DNA of 64,000 nucleotides from Erythroxylum novogranatense. Its lineage: Eukaryota > Streptophyta > Magnoliopsida > Malpighiales > Erythroxylaceae. The position numbers and the translations under genes are program-made. Below the pieces are notes generated by a model that did not search any database, had not been told where the DNA came from, and worked only from the letters and a program-made list of their open reading frames with translations. The DNA is taken from NCBI GenBank assembly GCA_029891385.1, contig CM057228.1:34909023-34973022 (forward strand). The letters run 5' to 3'. This document shows positions 1-12,059 of the stretch, in pieces (position 1 is the stretch's first letter; each line of letters starts with the position of its first letter).

Positions 1-1425
1 GAAAGCTAACAATATAGGCTTCAACTCTCATGAAGACTATTGACAATAATTCCTCTCAATTAATTTAGAAAATCATCAAAACAATCAGGTTATAAATCCG
101 GATACTGTTCACCTAAGTCAAAACAGTAACTTTCCAAGCCAAATTTCAACCTCTTAGAGTTACAATTTGACAACACCTATTTCACACAAAATGTAGCCAA
201 CAAACCAAAGTTTCATTGGGCACAAACCTCAACTCATTTGCATAACCACACAATAAGTTATGCCCAAAACAGTACAGTAGGTTCAATGTCCATTTTCCAG
301 CTTTCAACTTCAACCTAACTCCTATCACTTCTAATATCCATAACACATGCATAAGCATCCTAATAACACAAGAATTAAGCCAATAGGTCATCAAGACCTT
401 CAGTTCAATATATATCCACAATTTCAGTACCTATTTTCAATCATTTTCTTATGAATTTATGCATTAAAACCATAAGTAAAACATAAACATAAACATCATC
501 TTACCTAAAGCTTCCAACTCCACCTCTTTAAGTCTTTAATTTTCTAACTACCCTTCTTCTTTTCCATCCCATGCATGGTTATTATCAAGATAAGAGGGTA
601 GAAGATTTAAGCTTAGAAGCAAGCAAGGAAGAACTAAGAAAGTAGCAACTAAGGAAACAAGTGAAGGAAATTGATAAGAGTGAGGAAGAAGCTAGAGTTT
701 TCGGATGAGGAGAAGATATAACAACAAACTCATCTTTTTTCACTCTTTTATCCATGAAGTTGCCGACCTTACAAAGTCAAGCATATGACAAAAGCATTAA
801 ACCCCTTTGGACACTTGGCAATTGGAGAAACATAAGGAAAAGTCAAACAATTCAATAACTAATAAGTACAATTTCCCAACTTGTTCATTCTTTCCCTTTT
901 AACTAATAAGAAGCATCGTGAATGGGAAGAGAAGACCAAGTCTAAGCCATCTCCAAGCATGAAATTAGGAGGACACTTGGCCATTTAGGAAGGAATGGGA
1001 AAAGTCAAAGGACCAATCAAAATTTTTGAAAATAATAAAACAAATACCAAGCAATTTCAATCCAATTTCGGTTCCAACAAATTTAAGGGTCCATTTTTGG
1101 GTTCCACCAAAATATGCAATGGTTTAATACCAAATAACAGTAGAAAATCAACCGGTTCGCCATTTGACAATTTTTTTTCCGGTCCGGGAATTTTCTCCGA
1201 AAAATTCCAGAAAATTTTTCATAATTCCCATAAAAGGTAAAACACACAAAAATGCAGTTCAATAAATTTTTCAAATATAATTTCCCCATTATTTTCACTA
1301 AAAGTCCATTTAGTCCCAATACCGGAAATATCATGTATGCATGTACAGTCCTAAGTCATTTCGATCCATCTCATCCTATGCCAAATTTACTATTTAACCC
1401 TTCCTGACGGGGGTGGGATGTTACA
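1..1425 (-). repeat. 5' part of a large gypsy-type LTR, cut by the window edge
   Basis: On the minus strand this begins TGTAACATCCCACCCCCGTC at 1425. That is nearly the same start as the solo LTR at 25336, and similarity continues for roughly 50 bases (AGGAAGGGT, then AATAGTAAATT, then GGCATAGGA). It contains a donor-like AGGTAAGATG (minus strand, near 500-510), as do the other large LTRs here. The rest of the LTR lies left of the window, so full length, target duplication and solo status cannot be judged. No coding sequence is seen; the small ORFs are chance. Confidence 0.75.
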
Positions 1426-2047
1426 GAGACAAAGTTGCATTACCTATTCTGATACAGACCTAAAGCTGAGAAGGATAAATTTGTATTCAAAAGAATATAT
1501 ATTCGTCGAATAGATAAAGATAGGTTAGGGGAAGTTTTATTTGTTCCTCAAAATTTAAGAATAGGCATTCTTGAAGATTACCTATTCTGTGTTTAGTTTC
1601 TAACCAAACACATGTTTAATAATAACCTAGGAATAGCAAAGGAATAGAATTGTTATTCCCTTAAACCAAACATATTGTAAGGCGTATGTCCTTTTTGACC
1701 AACATCTAGTCATTTTATGCTTCCGATGATGAGCTAAATACCAGAGCAAAAAACCTGTTTTTGAGACAAAAGTTAAAACGGAAAAATAATAAGCAAGATA
1801 TTTTACAGTAAAAGGTTAGAAAAGAAATAAACATTTTACTAAAATTTAAAGAATCTTAAGATTTTCTAAACATTAAAAAAACTAACTAAACATTTTTTTT
1901 CAAATTTTTGTTACAAAAAAAACATCTGACATATTTTATTAATTTTATGCAAATGACCCAAAGAATTAAAAAAAATAGGTCATATTTCTCCTAAAGAACA
2001 ACATTTAAGTTTTTGACTTGAAAACAACGTTCAACGACAAATGTTGT
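1426..2047. other. AT-rich flank between two retrotransposons
   Basis: No gene is seen. Positions 1440-1680 contain repeated short words (ACCTATTCTG, AATAG, AACCAAACA) reminiscent of a decayed DNA-transposon or MITE fragment, but no clean terminal inverted repeat or target duplication could be drawn. Bases 2043-2047 (GTTGT) are the left target duplication of the host chromovirus. Confidence 0.4.
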
Positions 2048-2752
2048 TGTCACGACTCAATCAAAATGTAAGATTAGCACATTCAAACCAAAGGACAACA
2101 CAACGCAACACAACCTCCATCAGTACCGTACCTAAAAAAGAAAGAAAATTCAGTCCAACATACAAGCCCAAAAAATAGAAGAAGTTTGTTACAAAAGATG
2201 TAGAAGTTGTTTCTATGATTTTTGCTTTACTTTTACTTTCAGGTTGTTCCATAGTTTCCAAAAATTTCAGGTTGTTAAGCTTATAACAGATAGGAGAGAT
2301 AAGTATTAATACACACAAAATTGTAAAACAAGACAAGTTTTGAAACATAAAAAATATTTCCTTTTTCTCTTCCATTTTCTCTTTGTATCTCTTCTATTCT
2401 TATTCTTCTTTGTTACTTCTTATATATTTCTTTTTTTGTTTCTTCTATCTTTTTCCTTCAATATTTCCAGTGATATCAAAGTGGATTGTTCTACCCTCCG
2501 CCTCTCAGTAATGTGTAGCATCTGTGGAAGCAAGTGGACTCATCTTAGTTACATCATCAAATTTGAACAGAAAGGTGAGGTTGAAATCTAGATCTAGAGA
2601 GGGTTTTATATGCTTGAGATTTATTATGGAGAGGAAGACAGCTGGGTTCCATTAAATCATCGTCCCCTGGACTCAAATTAAATCTACTTAATCCAGAAAC
2701 ATCCAACCTAGTCAATTACTAAACTATCCCCCTTTTTATCTTTGACCTGACA
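2048..2752 (+). repeat. 5' LTR of the host chromovirus
   Basis: It begins TGTCACGACTC and ends TTGACCTGACA, directly followed by the primer binding site. It aligns with 35042-35607 plus 45207-45252. Shared landmarks include ACAAGCCCA, GTTTGTTACA, a CT-rich stretch near 2360-2460, GGAAGACA and a CTATCCCCC tract. The 3' copy lacks about 70-90 bases present here around 2540-2625. Numerous substitutions separate the copies, consistent with great age. Confidence 0.88.
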
Positions 2753-2753
2753 A

Positions 2754-2764
2754 TCGGTATCAGA
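2754..2764 (+). other. Primer binding site of the host chromovirus
   Basis: TCGGTATCAGA starts two bases after the LTR end. It resembles the usual plant site TGGTATCAGAGC, complementary to the 3' end of initiator methionine tRNA, with several mismatches attributable to decay. Confidence 0.7.
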
Positions 2765-2772
2765 AAACTTTT

Positions 2773-3835
2773 ATGGGAGTGTGGGACAAACTGGTGAAGA
2801 CTAGATTTCAATCTACGGTAGAGAGAAATGTAAAGCAGAGGCTACAAGAATTGGAACAAAAGTTTAAAACAACGAGTGATGATATCTCTATTCAATTGAG
2901 AGGAGTTCAATAGTGATTAGAAGATTCACACCACTCAACTGAAAAAAAAGGATTAATTGTTATCGACAGTTCAGTAGCTAACTAATAATAAGGGACCCAA
3001 TGAAGTAAAAGGGGGTTCAACCTCAACTACCAATTCCAAAGGTTTATTGCCAACTCCTAAAGCTGAGTCATCACAGGCCAATCCTAACCCCACCACTGCA
3101 ATGAACCAACAAAGACGGGCTGTCAACTGCATCATAGAGCCAACATATTTAAATTATCAACAACCCAAAATTGAGTTAAACCATTTTGATGGAACAAATG
3201 CAAAGATGTGGATTAGGAAACATGGAAGGTATTTCCAATTTTACCGAATTCCATAAAAAGAGAAAGTAGAAGTTGTTGCTCTTTATTTTGAAGGCAGAGT
3301 TGCACGATGGTTTGAGAACTACCGTGTTGGGAGGGAATTTATCAAATGGGGGAACTATCTACTGCCATCCTAAAGAAGTATGAAAGACAAAACATAAGAA
3401 GTCTCATTGCTTCCTTCAACAGTTTGAAACAATATGGAAATGTGCCAAATTATATAGAGGCCTTTGATGGACTAAAAGCTTGTTTAGTGGAGCTTAAGCT
3501 GCAAATGGAAGAAGAGCATTTTATCCACAGCTTTATCAGTGGTCTAAAAGATGAAATAAGACACTATTTAATTATTGTAAATCCAAATTGCTTGGATTAT
3601 GCCTATCACATTGCAGAACAAGAGGAATTAAAGTTGGAAGCCACATTTAAGAAGATCAAAATTAGTTATGGTAGACCCCAACAAGTAGTATAGAGGATTC
3701 CTATGGTTAGAAAGTTCGAGAAGTTAACAAATAGTGGGCCAGGAGAATTCAAGAAGGGGCATTGCTATAGATGTGGTGACAAGTTTTACCCTGAGCATTA
3801 ATGTAGGCCAAAAACCCTACATGCTATTGAAGGTG
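2773..3835 (+). pseudogene. Degenerate gag of the host chromovirus
   Basis: An ATG lies nine bases past the primer binding site and opens a reading of about 46 codons (MGVWDKLVKTRFQ) that ends in stops near 2911. Gag-like sequence resumes in another frame at 3047-3256 (FDGTNAKMWIRKHGRYFQF, normal for the capsid region) and again at 3346-3693 (IEAFDGLKACLVEL). A CCHC zinc knuckle follows at about 3763-3804 (CYRCGDKFYPEH, stop, CR), where the stop replaces the residue before the last cysteine. In a working element this protein forms the virus-like particle in the cytoplasm and the knuckle binds the genomic RNA. At least three stops or frameshifts break it. Confidence 0.85.
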
Positions 3836-5330
3836 ATGAAACAAAAGACACAGAGGTAGCAGGAGAAGTGAAAAAAGAAATAGAATCAAAAGTTGAAGTT
3901 GAAGTTGGGGTTGAAGTTGAATTACAGACAGAGGTGACTTTGCATGCAATTTTGGGATTTGTCACCCCTATAACCTTGAGAATCAAAGAATCCCACTAAG
4001 TTAAGGCTCTAATTATTTTAATTGATACTGGAAGTACCCATAACTTTGTGGACCCTAAGGTAGTAGAAGGAACATCACTGATGTTGGGTCCGTGTTTTGT
4101 GTACCGGGGCGAACTAAGCCCAGCGTACCCCAAGTTAGCACCCGACCACAACTTTCAAAGGTATTGTCCTCTTTGGTACTCGAACTCGAGACCTCAAGAT
4201 TTTGTTGCATCTACCAAAGCCTCTTTACCATTGTTAAGTTGTGGTCAAATAAATAACTGGGGTATGCTAGCTTAGTTCAATGTAAGACCTCGATCAACAG
4301 GTATCTTAAACACGACCCAACATTACTTAGCTCAATGGTAAGAGGCGTGCATTTAAATGAAACAAAACCTTGAGGTCTCGAGTTCGAGTACCAAAGAGGA
4401 CAATACCGATTAAGGTTGTGGTCGCGTGCAACCTTAAGGTATGCGGGGCCTAGTTCGTCCCGGTACGCAAAACACGGACCCAACATTAAAGTTAGCTCAA
4501 TGGTAAGAGGCGTGCATTTAAATGCAACAAAACCTTGAGATCTCGAGTTCGAGTACCAAAGAGGACAATACCTTTGAAGGTTGTGGTCGCGTGCTAACTT
4601 AGAATGCGTTAATGTTGGAGTTCATGTTTTGTGTCAGGGCAAACTAGGCCCGCATACTAGTGGCAGCGACCACAACCTTCAGGTATTGTCCTCTTTGGTA
4701 CTCGAACTCGAGACCTCGAGGTTTTGTTACAGCAAACACGCCTCTTACCATCGAGCTACTTAGCTCAATGGTAAGAGGCGTGCCTTTAAATGCAACAAAA
4801 CCTTGAGGTCTCGAGTTCGAGTACCAAAGAGGACAATACCTTTGAAGGTTGTGGTCGTGTGCCACCTTGGGGTATGCGGGGCCTAGTTCGCCCCGATACA
4901 CAAAACACGGACCCAACAACTGAAAACCATGCTAACCATTCCTTTAACAGTAATGATGGCAAATCGGGCTAGAGTTGTAATCAAGGAGCATTATGAGGGA
5001 TTCATTTGGAAAAAACAAAGGCATAAATTCAAATTCAATCTTAGAGTGTTTAAATTGGGAGGCTATGATATGGTATTAGGTGTAGATTGGCTCAAAACAG
5101 TAAATACAGTGGCCTTCGATTATTAAGCTGATATGCTTATATTGGAAGTGAAGGGTGAACCAATCAAGTTAAAGGGGATTAATGGAGTGGCAACTCTAAA
5201 ATTAATGGAAGCAAAGACTATGGGGAAGATGTTAGAGAGAGAAGAGGTAGAATGAGTAACCCCCATTCACTCACTACAATCCAAACCTTTACTTACAAGC
5301 ATTCCAATGGAGATATAAGGATTGTTGAAT
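3836..5330 (+). pseudogene. Aspartic protease region of the host chromovirus, split by a fold-back insert
   Basis: The catalytic motif reads LIDTGSTHNFVDPKVVE, with the D-T-G-S codons at 4024-4035. It continues until the insert at 4082. The C-terminal half resumes after 4923 and includes LGGYDMVLGVDWLKTVN near 5055-5105, the conserved end of the retropepsin fold and linker to RT. Upstream (3840-3960) is a low-complexity Glu/Val-rich linker. Removing bases 4082-4918 and one copy of ACTGA restores the gap position but not a clean frame. The enzyme would normally cleave the Gag-Pol polyprotein. Confidence 0.83.
4082..4918. mobile_element. Compound fold-back element made of tRNA-like units, TG...CA ends
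   Basis: It begins TGTTGGGTCCGTGTTTTGTG and ends with its reverse complement, CACAAAACACGGACCCAACA, flanked by perfect duplications ACTGA (4077-4081 and 4919-4923). Inside are about five copies of a ~170-bp unit in the order reverse (4082-4257), forward (4320-4485), forward (4493-4607, truncated), reverse (4612-4756), forward (4757-4918). Each unit holds a box A-like TAGCTCAATGGTAAGAGG and, about 50 bases on, a box B-like TCGAGTTCGAGTACC, as in tRNA promoters. No protein is encoded. The TG...CA ends and 5-bp duplication resemble products of an LTR-retrotransposon integrase, but the overall shape is an inverted repeat. It may be a non-autonomous, tRNA-related fold-back element; class unassigned. 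Confidence 0.8.
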
Positions 5331-6408
5331 AACTACAATGAACTCTTTACTGAACCAAAAACACCACCCCCATAAGAAAATATGACCACCGAATTCCACT
5401 AAAACCAGAAAGTCAACCTGTTAACCTAAGACTTTACAGATGCCCATACTACAAAAAAAACTAAGATTGAAAGAAAAATGAAGGAGATGTTAGAAAATCC
5501 AATAATCCAGCCTAGCCATTACCCCTTTGCTTCACCAACTCTCTTAGTCAAAAAGAAGGATGACACTATGAGAATGTGCATAGACTACAGAAGGTTGCAT
5601 GAAATGACAGTAAAAATAAATTTCCCATTCCTATGATTGATGATTTATTAGATGAATTATTTAGGGCGTCAATGTTTTCTAAGCTAGACCTTAGATCTGA
5701 TTACCATCAAATCAAAATGTATCTTGAAGACATCCCTATGACAACCTTTAGGACTCACTAAGGCCATTACAAGTTCTTAGTTATGTCATTTGGCCTGACT
5801 AATACCCTAACCACCTTTTAGGCACTGATGAATGATATCTTTGCACCTTATCTAAGGGATTTTGTACTTGTGCTTTTTGATGACATATTGATCTACAGTA
5901 GAAGTTTGGAGGATCACTTATTTCAATTGTAGACTGTATTGGAGAAATTAAGGCAAAATCATTTGTACATAAAGGGATCTAAGTGCTATTTTGGGAAACC
6001 ATAAGTGGAGTACCTAGGGCATATCATCTAAAAGGAAGGACTAGTAACATAACCTAAAAAGATTGAAATGATGCAAACCTGGACTACATTAACTATCTTT
6101 AAGTCACTAAGAGGGTTTTTAGGTCTCACTGGCTACTACTGTAAATTTGTGAGGAATTATGGTATGATCAGTAAACCACTAACAAACTTGTTGAAGAATG
6201 ATTCCTTCCTCTAGGAAGAAGAAGCTACTTGAGCCTTTAACAAACTGAAAAGAGCTATGACTAAGCTCTAGGGTTAGCATGCCAAATTTCACATATACTT
6301 TCATTTAGAGACTGATGTTTGTCATTAAAGAATAAGGGCAATGTTAATGCAAAATTTTAGACCTATAACTGATATAAGTAAGCCAATATGACCAAGAAAT
6401 CAAAGGTT
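5331..6408 (+). pseudogene. Reverse transcriptase and start of RNase H of the host chromovirus
   Basis: Recognisable RT blocks in order are: ENPIIQPSHYPFASPTLLVK (from about 5488), [29 protein letters not shown] (near 5680-5720), HYKFLVMSFGLT, then the catalytic FDD of LFDDILIYS at about 5876-5884. They are followed by KIEMMQTWTT and RGFLGLTGYYCKFVRNYG (to about 6160) and the RNase H entry (LTNLLKNDSFL, stop, EEEAT). Several in-frame stops sit where Gln or Trp is conserved, the pattern left by C-to-T or G-to-A decay. The copia insert at 6409 interrupts the RNase H domain. Confidence 0.88.
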
Positions 6409-8517
6409 TGTTGGATCGGAAAAACAAAGAATGTTATATTTGGAGAAATGGTAGATTTCAAAACTTTTAAGAAATCATTACGTGCAGCGGAAGCAACAAA
6501 TCCAAATCATCATGCTAATCCATACATGATATGGTATAAGGATAATAAAACATAAACAAGATGAGGAGTATTACCGACTCCTTTGCTACAACTTTAAATC
6601 CTCGCTGCACTATCCTCTCCTTCTTCTTGTATCCAAATCCTTTGCCTTTGAATCTTTTCCTTTAACAATCTACTTTCTCCTTGTTGTTGTATCCTCAGTC
6701 AATTAGATTTACCACTTGTTCTTCAAGGATAATTAGGATAACAAAATCCTTTGGTGGGAAAGGAGAACAAATGTTTGGAGGATATTTTCTTAGAAGAAGA
6801 AGAACAAAAAATGAAACTCTTTCAATTGGTATTTTCAATTCTACCTTGCATGAAAGGAGAGAAGGTCTCAAGAACATGCAAGATGTCTTTCTTACACTCC
6901 AATTTCGGTTATGTATGAATGGAAGAAGAGAGAGGCATCCAATGCATCACTTCTTGCATTAATCAATCATAAAATTGCCAATAAATGAGACTCTCTTCAT
7001 TTATCTTTAAAATGGCTATATGAAAAGACTATAACCTAAAATTGAATAACCAATTTTGGTTTTGGCAAGAAGAAAGAAGGAAGATGGTCCATCTAATGTA
7101 CATCTTTCATCTTTAATTTAATGAATGCAAATAGGTTCATGCTAACATTAAAAGACAACCATTAAACCATTTAATGATAAGTTCATAACTTCATTTAATG
7201 ACGATAAACCATAATAAAGACCATCTTTATTTTAGCATTTTAATGTCAAATGTGTAGCTTCACATTTCACCTAACAAAACCGAAATTGCTACTTCTCCTT
7301 AAAAAAAATGGTTTTAATATAATTAATATAATTAATTACATTAAACCAAAATCTAACCCATTTCTAAATGTACATTTGGGCTTCCAATCAACTATTAATT
7401 AGACCAAGCCCAACATTCAATTATGGGCTTCTAAAACCTCCATTTATATTTCTTACTTAGCTTGATAACCTTCCTTAAAGTCAAGTGGAGAATCTTATTG
7501 GACTTTGATAATTCAAGCTCCAATAAGCCCAGAATTAATTCAATCTCATTAGAATTAATTTTAGCTTATTAACTAAATGTCATTCCATTAAAGACAATTA
7601 GTTGAACTCTTGAATTATTAAATATTATGAGAATACATATTTTATATCCAATTGCAAACCCTATTTAGAACCTTATTATAGCTATTCACACAACAAAGGG
7701 TAAAATTACCGTTTTGCCCTTATGTTGGTTTTTCCTTCTAGATCTCCCGTTTTACATTATATGGTGATTAACACACAAGATCTCATCTTGGTGTCAAGAC
7801 TTCATGGGTAGCTAATCCATCAAACTACTAGCGCCAGTTTAATCACTAAATCTCCTTAAAACATCTAGAAGTGATGATAGCACTATAAACTCTTTATTTG
7901 AGTGAATGTTCCTTGATACATGTTTCAATTAATAATTCCAACATGCAGACGCTGGATTAATACTCTGTAAAAATCCATTCCAATCATATCAAGAGTTATA
8001 ATGAAACATATATGAGTTCACCACTTATTAAGATTATGGTTCATAATAAGCGAATGCTTAAGTTGTATGTTTTAAGATTAAAGTAACGACCCACTTTATT
8101 CTTGAAAATATACTTGATTCCAGATTCATTTAATAGTGTCATTATCGATAGTCTACTACTATCATGATATGAAACTCATCATTCTCTTTAAGTAAACTTC
8201 TTTACTTATATGGAGATAAATCGCAACATTACAGTCTAAACCATAATCAAGTGACCAACTTGATTATTCAACTCTGAATCAATTAATTCAGATTATAATA
8301 ATATACATGTTTCCCATACATCTCTATGTATATGTATATTACTTACAAAAGAATCTTGGTACCTTTTGACCAGATATATAACGCTCACACAGATAAAACC
8401 AAACTCTTTTATTTTATTAATAATAAATATTTTCATTACAAAACTATAACTAAAGAAGATAAAGTTACATGTAAACACACTTGCTTTCCAGGGCACTATA
8501 TTTACATAACTCCAATA
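6409..8517 (-). repeat. 3' LTR of copia element 1 (left copy)
   Basis: 2109 bp. In sense orientation it starts TATTGGAGTTATG (the expected TG has decayed to TA) and ends CCGATCCAACA. It aligns along its length with 13568-15623 and with both LTRs of copia element 2. It retains a stretch near 8000-8075 that the other LTR of this element has lost. Confidence 0.92.
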
Positions 8518-8528
8518 ATCTCCCACTT
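8518..8528 (-). other. Polypurine tract of copia element 1
   Basis: Read on the minus strand, AAGTGGGAGAT lies immediately upstream of the 3' LTR start. It would prime plus-strand DNA synthesis. The same tract occurs at 43096-43106 in the sister element. Confidence 0.8.
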
Positions 8529-8531
8529 GCC

Positions 8532-11258
8532 CTAAAGCATGTTTGACGTATCCCTCATTCCCATCCCTTCTAGGTGACCCTCAAAGCTCTTTTGAGTCAA
8601 TGTCTTTGTGAACGGATCATCAAGATTTTGCTTTGTGGGAATCTTTAACACATCCACCTCTCCACATTGTATTATCTCCCTTATGAGATGATACTTTCTC
8701 TTAATATGTTTGGTAGCTTTGTGGTTCCGAGGTTCTTTAGAATTAGCCACTGCCCCACTATTATCACAATAAAGTGTAATGGCTTTTTTTTGCCTCTGGA
8801 ACTACCTCCAAATCATTTAGGAACTTCTGGAGCCAGACTACTTCCTTTGCTGCTTCACAATAGCAACATACTCAGCCTCCATAGTCGAATCAGCAATACA
8901 AGATTGCTTGACACTCCTCCAAACTATGGCTCCACCTCCTAAAGTAAATATAGAACCAAAAGTTGATTTCCTTGAATCGACATCTGATTGGAAATCAGAA
9001 TCTGTATATCCTGTCAGAATACAGCCATCCCTTAACAACAGATAACATTCCCACATCATTCCCAATGAGCAGAATGTCATCAACATATAGGATTAGGAAA
9101 GTAACTTTACCTTCTTGTATTCTTTTATAAACACAAAGCTCATCTAGGTTTTGTATGAACCCATAGGTTTTGATAGCCTTATCAAACCTAATGTTCCAAG
9201 ACCTAGATGCTTGCTTAAGTCCATAAATGGACCTTTGCAACTTGCAAACCTTATGCTCATTACCTGGCTCAATGAATCCTTCTGGTTGAGCCATATAAAT
9301 GGTCTCCTCAAGATCCCCATTAAGAAATGCGGTCTTGACATCCATTTGCCATATTTCATAATCGAAATAGGCTGTTATGGCCAAAAGAATCCTAATGGAC
9401 TTAAGCATGGCAACCGGAGAAAAAGTCTCCTTATAGTTTATACCCTCTTTTTGAGTATAGCCTTTAGCTACTAATTTAGCTTTAAAGGTCTCTACCTTTC
9501 CATCCGATCCCCTTTTCCTTTTGTAGATCCATTTATACCCTATGACTTTTAGACCTGGTGGTAGATCTACAAGGACCTTGACTTCATTAGTATACATGGA
9601 ATCTATTTCCGATTCCATCGCCTTGAGCCATTTTCCTGCATCAACATCATTAATAGCCTGTGTATACGTGATGGGATTTATTTCTTCTTAGTCTGAGATG
9701 ACAATTAAGCCTTTTCCTAGACCCAGATACCTATCTGGCTATCTCACAACCCTCCCACTACGTCTAGGCACAATTTGATGTTCAGGTTGCACTTTTGATT
9801 TAACTCTTGAATCTATTTCGACATCTTATTTTGTCATATCCAAACCAACTCTTAGTTTGGATGACATAGATAACTCCTTTAGTACTACTTCACTTCTTCC
9901 TTTGTGATTTCTCACAAACTCTTCCTCCAAGAAGGTTGCATTTGTCGACACAAATACCTTCCTTTCCTAATGACTGTACAAATAGTACCCTTGAGTTCCA
10001 ATAGGATATCCTATAAGCAAACATACTTCTAACCTTGGTTTCATCTTTGTGGATTCAGGCTTTAGAACATAGGCTGGGCAGCCCCAAGTCCTCAAATGCC
10101 TCAATGAAAGTACTCGGTCAGTCCACAACTCCTTAGGTGTTTTAGGCACCGATTTGGATAGAGCAAAGTTAAAAAGGTATGTTGCCGTTTGTATGGCATA
10201 TCCCTAAAACGATTCTGGAAGGCTAGCGTAGGACATCATTGATCTTACCATTTCCAATAGAGTTTTATTTCTTCTCTCTGCTACATCATTCTGTTGAGGT
10301 GTTCGAGGAGCTGACAAATTGGAAACAATTCCATTGTTAATTAAATATTGCTGGAACTTTCCAGATAAGTACTCACTACCTCGATCTAATCGAAATTGTT
10401 TTAATGGCTTGCCAAGTTGCTTCTCAGCTTCAGCTTTGAATTCTTTGAACTTTTCAAAGGATTCATTCTTTTTATGCATCAAATACAAATAGCCATGGCT
10501 TAAGTAATCATATATAAAAGTTAAGAAGTATTTATAACCTCCTCTAGCTTGTACATTCATGGGCCCACACACATCAGTATGTACCAGGACCAATGTGGAT
10601 TCAGATGTGTTTCCTTTAGAAGGAAATGAGGCTTTAGTCATTTTTCCTTCAATACAAGATTCACAGGGGGTAATGGATCACTATCCAAGCCTATAAGGAT
10701 CCCATCCTTTACTAACCTGTCAAGTATTTTCTGATTAATATGACCCATTCTTAAGTGCCACAGATACTTTGAATTAATGCTAGAGATATTGGAATGTCTT
10801 GGTTTTATCAATTCTGTGGTGTTTAGTGAGCCTTTCATAGGTTCTATAAAAAACAATCCCTGTTTAGTTATCACATCACAAATAAAATCCTTATTCTCAT
10901 ATATTGAAACAACCTTTTCAAAATATAAGGAATAAACAAATTTTATTAGACAAAAAACAGAAACCATGTTCCTTACAATCATAGGTATGTAATAAACATC
11001 CTCCAAATATAACCTATGACCACTAGGAAGATCCAAGATAACTACTCCCACTGATTCTGCTGAAACATAGGAGCCATCTGCTATCTTGACTTGAAACTGG
11101 CCTTTAGTCAGTCTTCTCCTTTGCAAGAACTCCTGCAACGAATTACAAACATGGTTAGTGGCTCCTGAATCTAATATCCAAGAAGTGCATAAATATGCCA
11201 CATTTCTAGTTCCTAACAAACTTAGGAAACCCATACCTTGTTTGTTTTTTAGGGACAC
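8532..11258 (-). pseudogene. Copia element 1 pol: integrase, reverse transcriptase, RNase H
   Basis: On the minus strand the order is: protease-like WILDSGATNHVCN (about 11190-11150), GAG-pre region with LWHLRMGHINQKIL, integrase core 10641-10204 (HTDVCGPMN, then FRLDRGSEYLSG, then QQNDVAERRN, the D, D and E blocks), linker, RT 9618-8995 (ETFSPVAMLKSIRILLA, QMDVKTAFLNGDLEETIYM, catalytic YVDD at 9076-9087), and RNase H 9086-8532 (GSIFTLGGGAIVWRSVKQS, STMEAEYVA). A frameshift breaks the link between GAG-pre and the integrase core near 10640. The conserved Asp of FIDDYS is Tyr here. About 400 bp between RT and RNase H are missing compared with copia element 2. This would normally be a single copia polyprotein. 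Confidence 0.9.
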
Positions 11259-12059
11259 TAGGTAGACTGGACAATTTCTTTTTTAGTGACCCATCTCATC
11301 ACAGTGGAAACACTTTCCTTTGATGTTCTCTTTGGCCTTCTTTTTCATGGGTTTGGCCTTGACCCCTGCTTGGGCCTTCTTTTTCATTGGACCCTTCTTC
11401 TTTTCCTTTCCCTTACCCTTGGGCTTAGAAGAAGAAGCTATATTAGCTTCTGGCCCATGAGCCTTAATATCCAATATCTCCTCTGTGTTCTGGAGGGTAT
11501 TCATCAACTCACTCAAGGTGTAATCCTTGTTTTTGAGCTCATAGTCCAATTTAAACTGCTGAAAAGAAGAGTTTAAGCTATTGATGATCATAATCATCTG
11601 CTTGTCTGCATCCATATCCGCCCCAAGCATTACAACCTCAGTGACTGCAGAGATTACCTTCATCATGTAATCCCGTACCGGTTCACCAGGTCTTTGTCTG
11701 AGATTATGAAAGGTTTGGATAGCTTTCACTCTTGCAAACCTAGTCCTCACATCAAACATCTCATATAGGTGATGGACCATTGCAGTAGAAGTTTTCATAC
11801 AAGCAATTTGTTTTTGCAACATGTCACTGACAGAAGCCAGAATATAACACTTAGTAGTCTTGTCAGCATTCTGCCAACGCTCATGTTGTTAGACTTGCTC
11901 AGGAGTTGAAGCTTCACTCGGAGGTGTAGGCTCACTTTCAGTTAACACCCATGAAATACGTTCATATTGAAGAACAATGTCAAGGTTACGTCTCCATTCA
12001 TTAAAATTGTCTCCATTTTCCTATTTGTTATTAGTCAAGAGCAAGGTGAGAGGATTCAT
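11259..12059 (-). pseudogene. Copia element 1 gag with zinc knuckle
   Basis: It starts at an ATG at 12059 (MNPLTLLLTNNK) and runs in one frame toward pol with three stops. The longest uninterrupted part is 11822-11283, 179 residues. The capsid part includes HHLYEMFDVRTRFARVKAIQ and KLDYELKNKDYTLSELMNTL, followed by a Lys-rich basic stretch (KPKGKGKEKKKGPMKKKAQA). The CCHC knuckle reads CFHCDEMGH, stop, KRNC, where the stop replaces a conserved aromatic residue, separating gag from pol. Gag packages the element's RNA into particles. Confidence 0.88.

Noticed and set aside
1440..1690. A complete MITE or hAT element
   Set aside because: Repeated words suggest a transposon relic, but no inverted termini or target duplication could be found by eye.
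4320..4400. A genuine tRNA gene
   Set aside because: Box A and box B-like sequences are present, but no acceptor stem or anticodon arm of a standard tRNA closes; it repeats within a mobile element.
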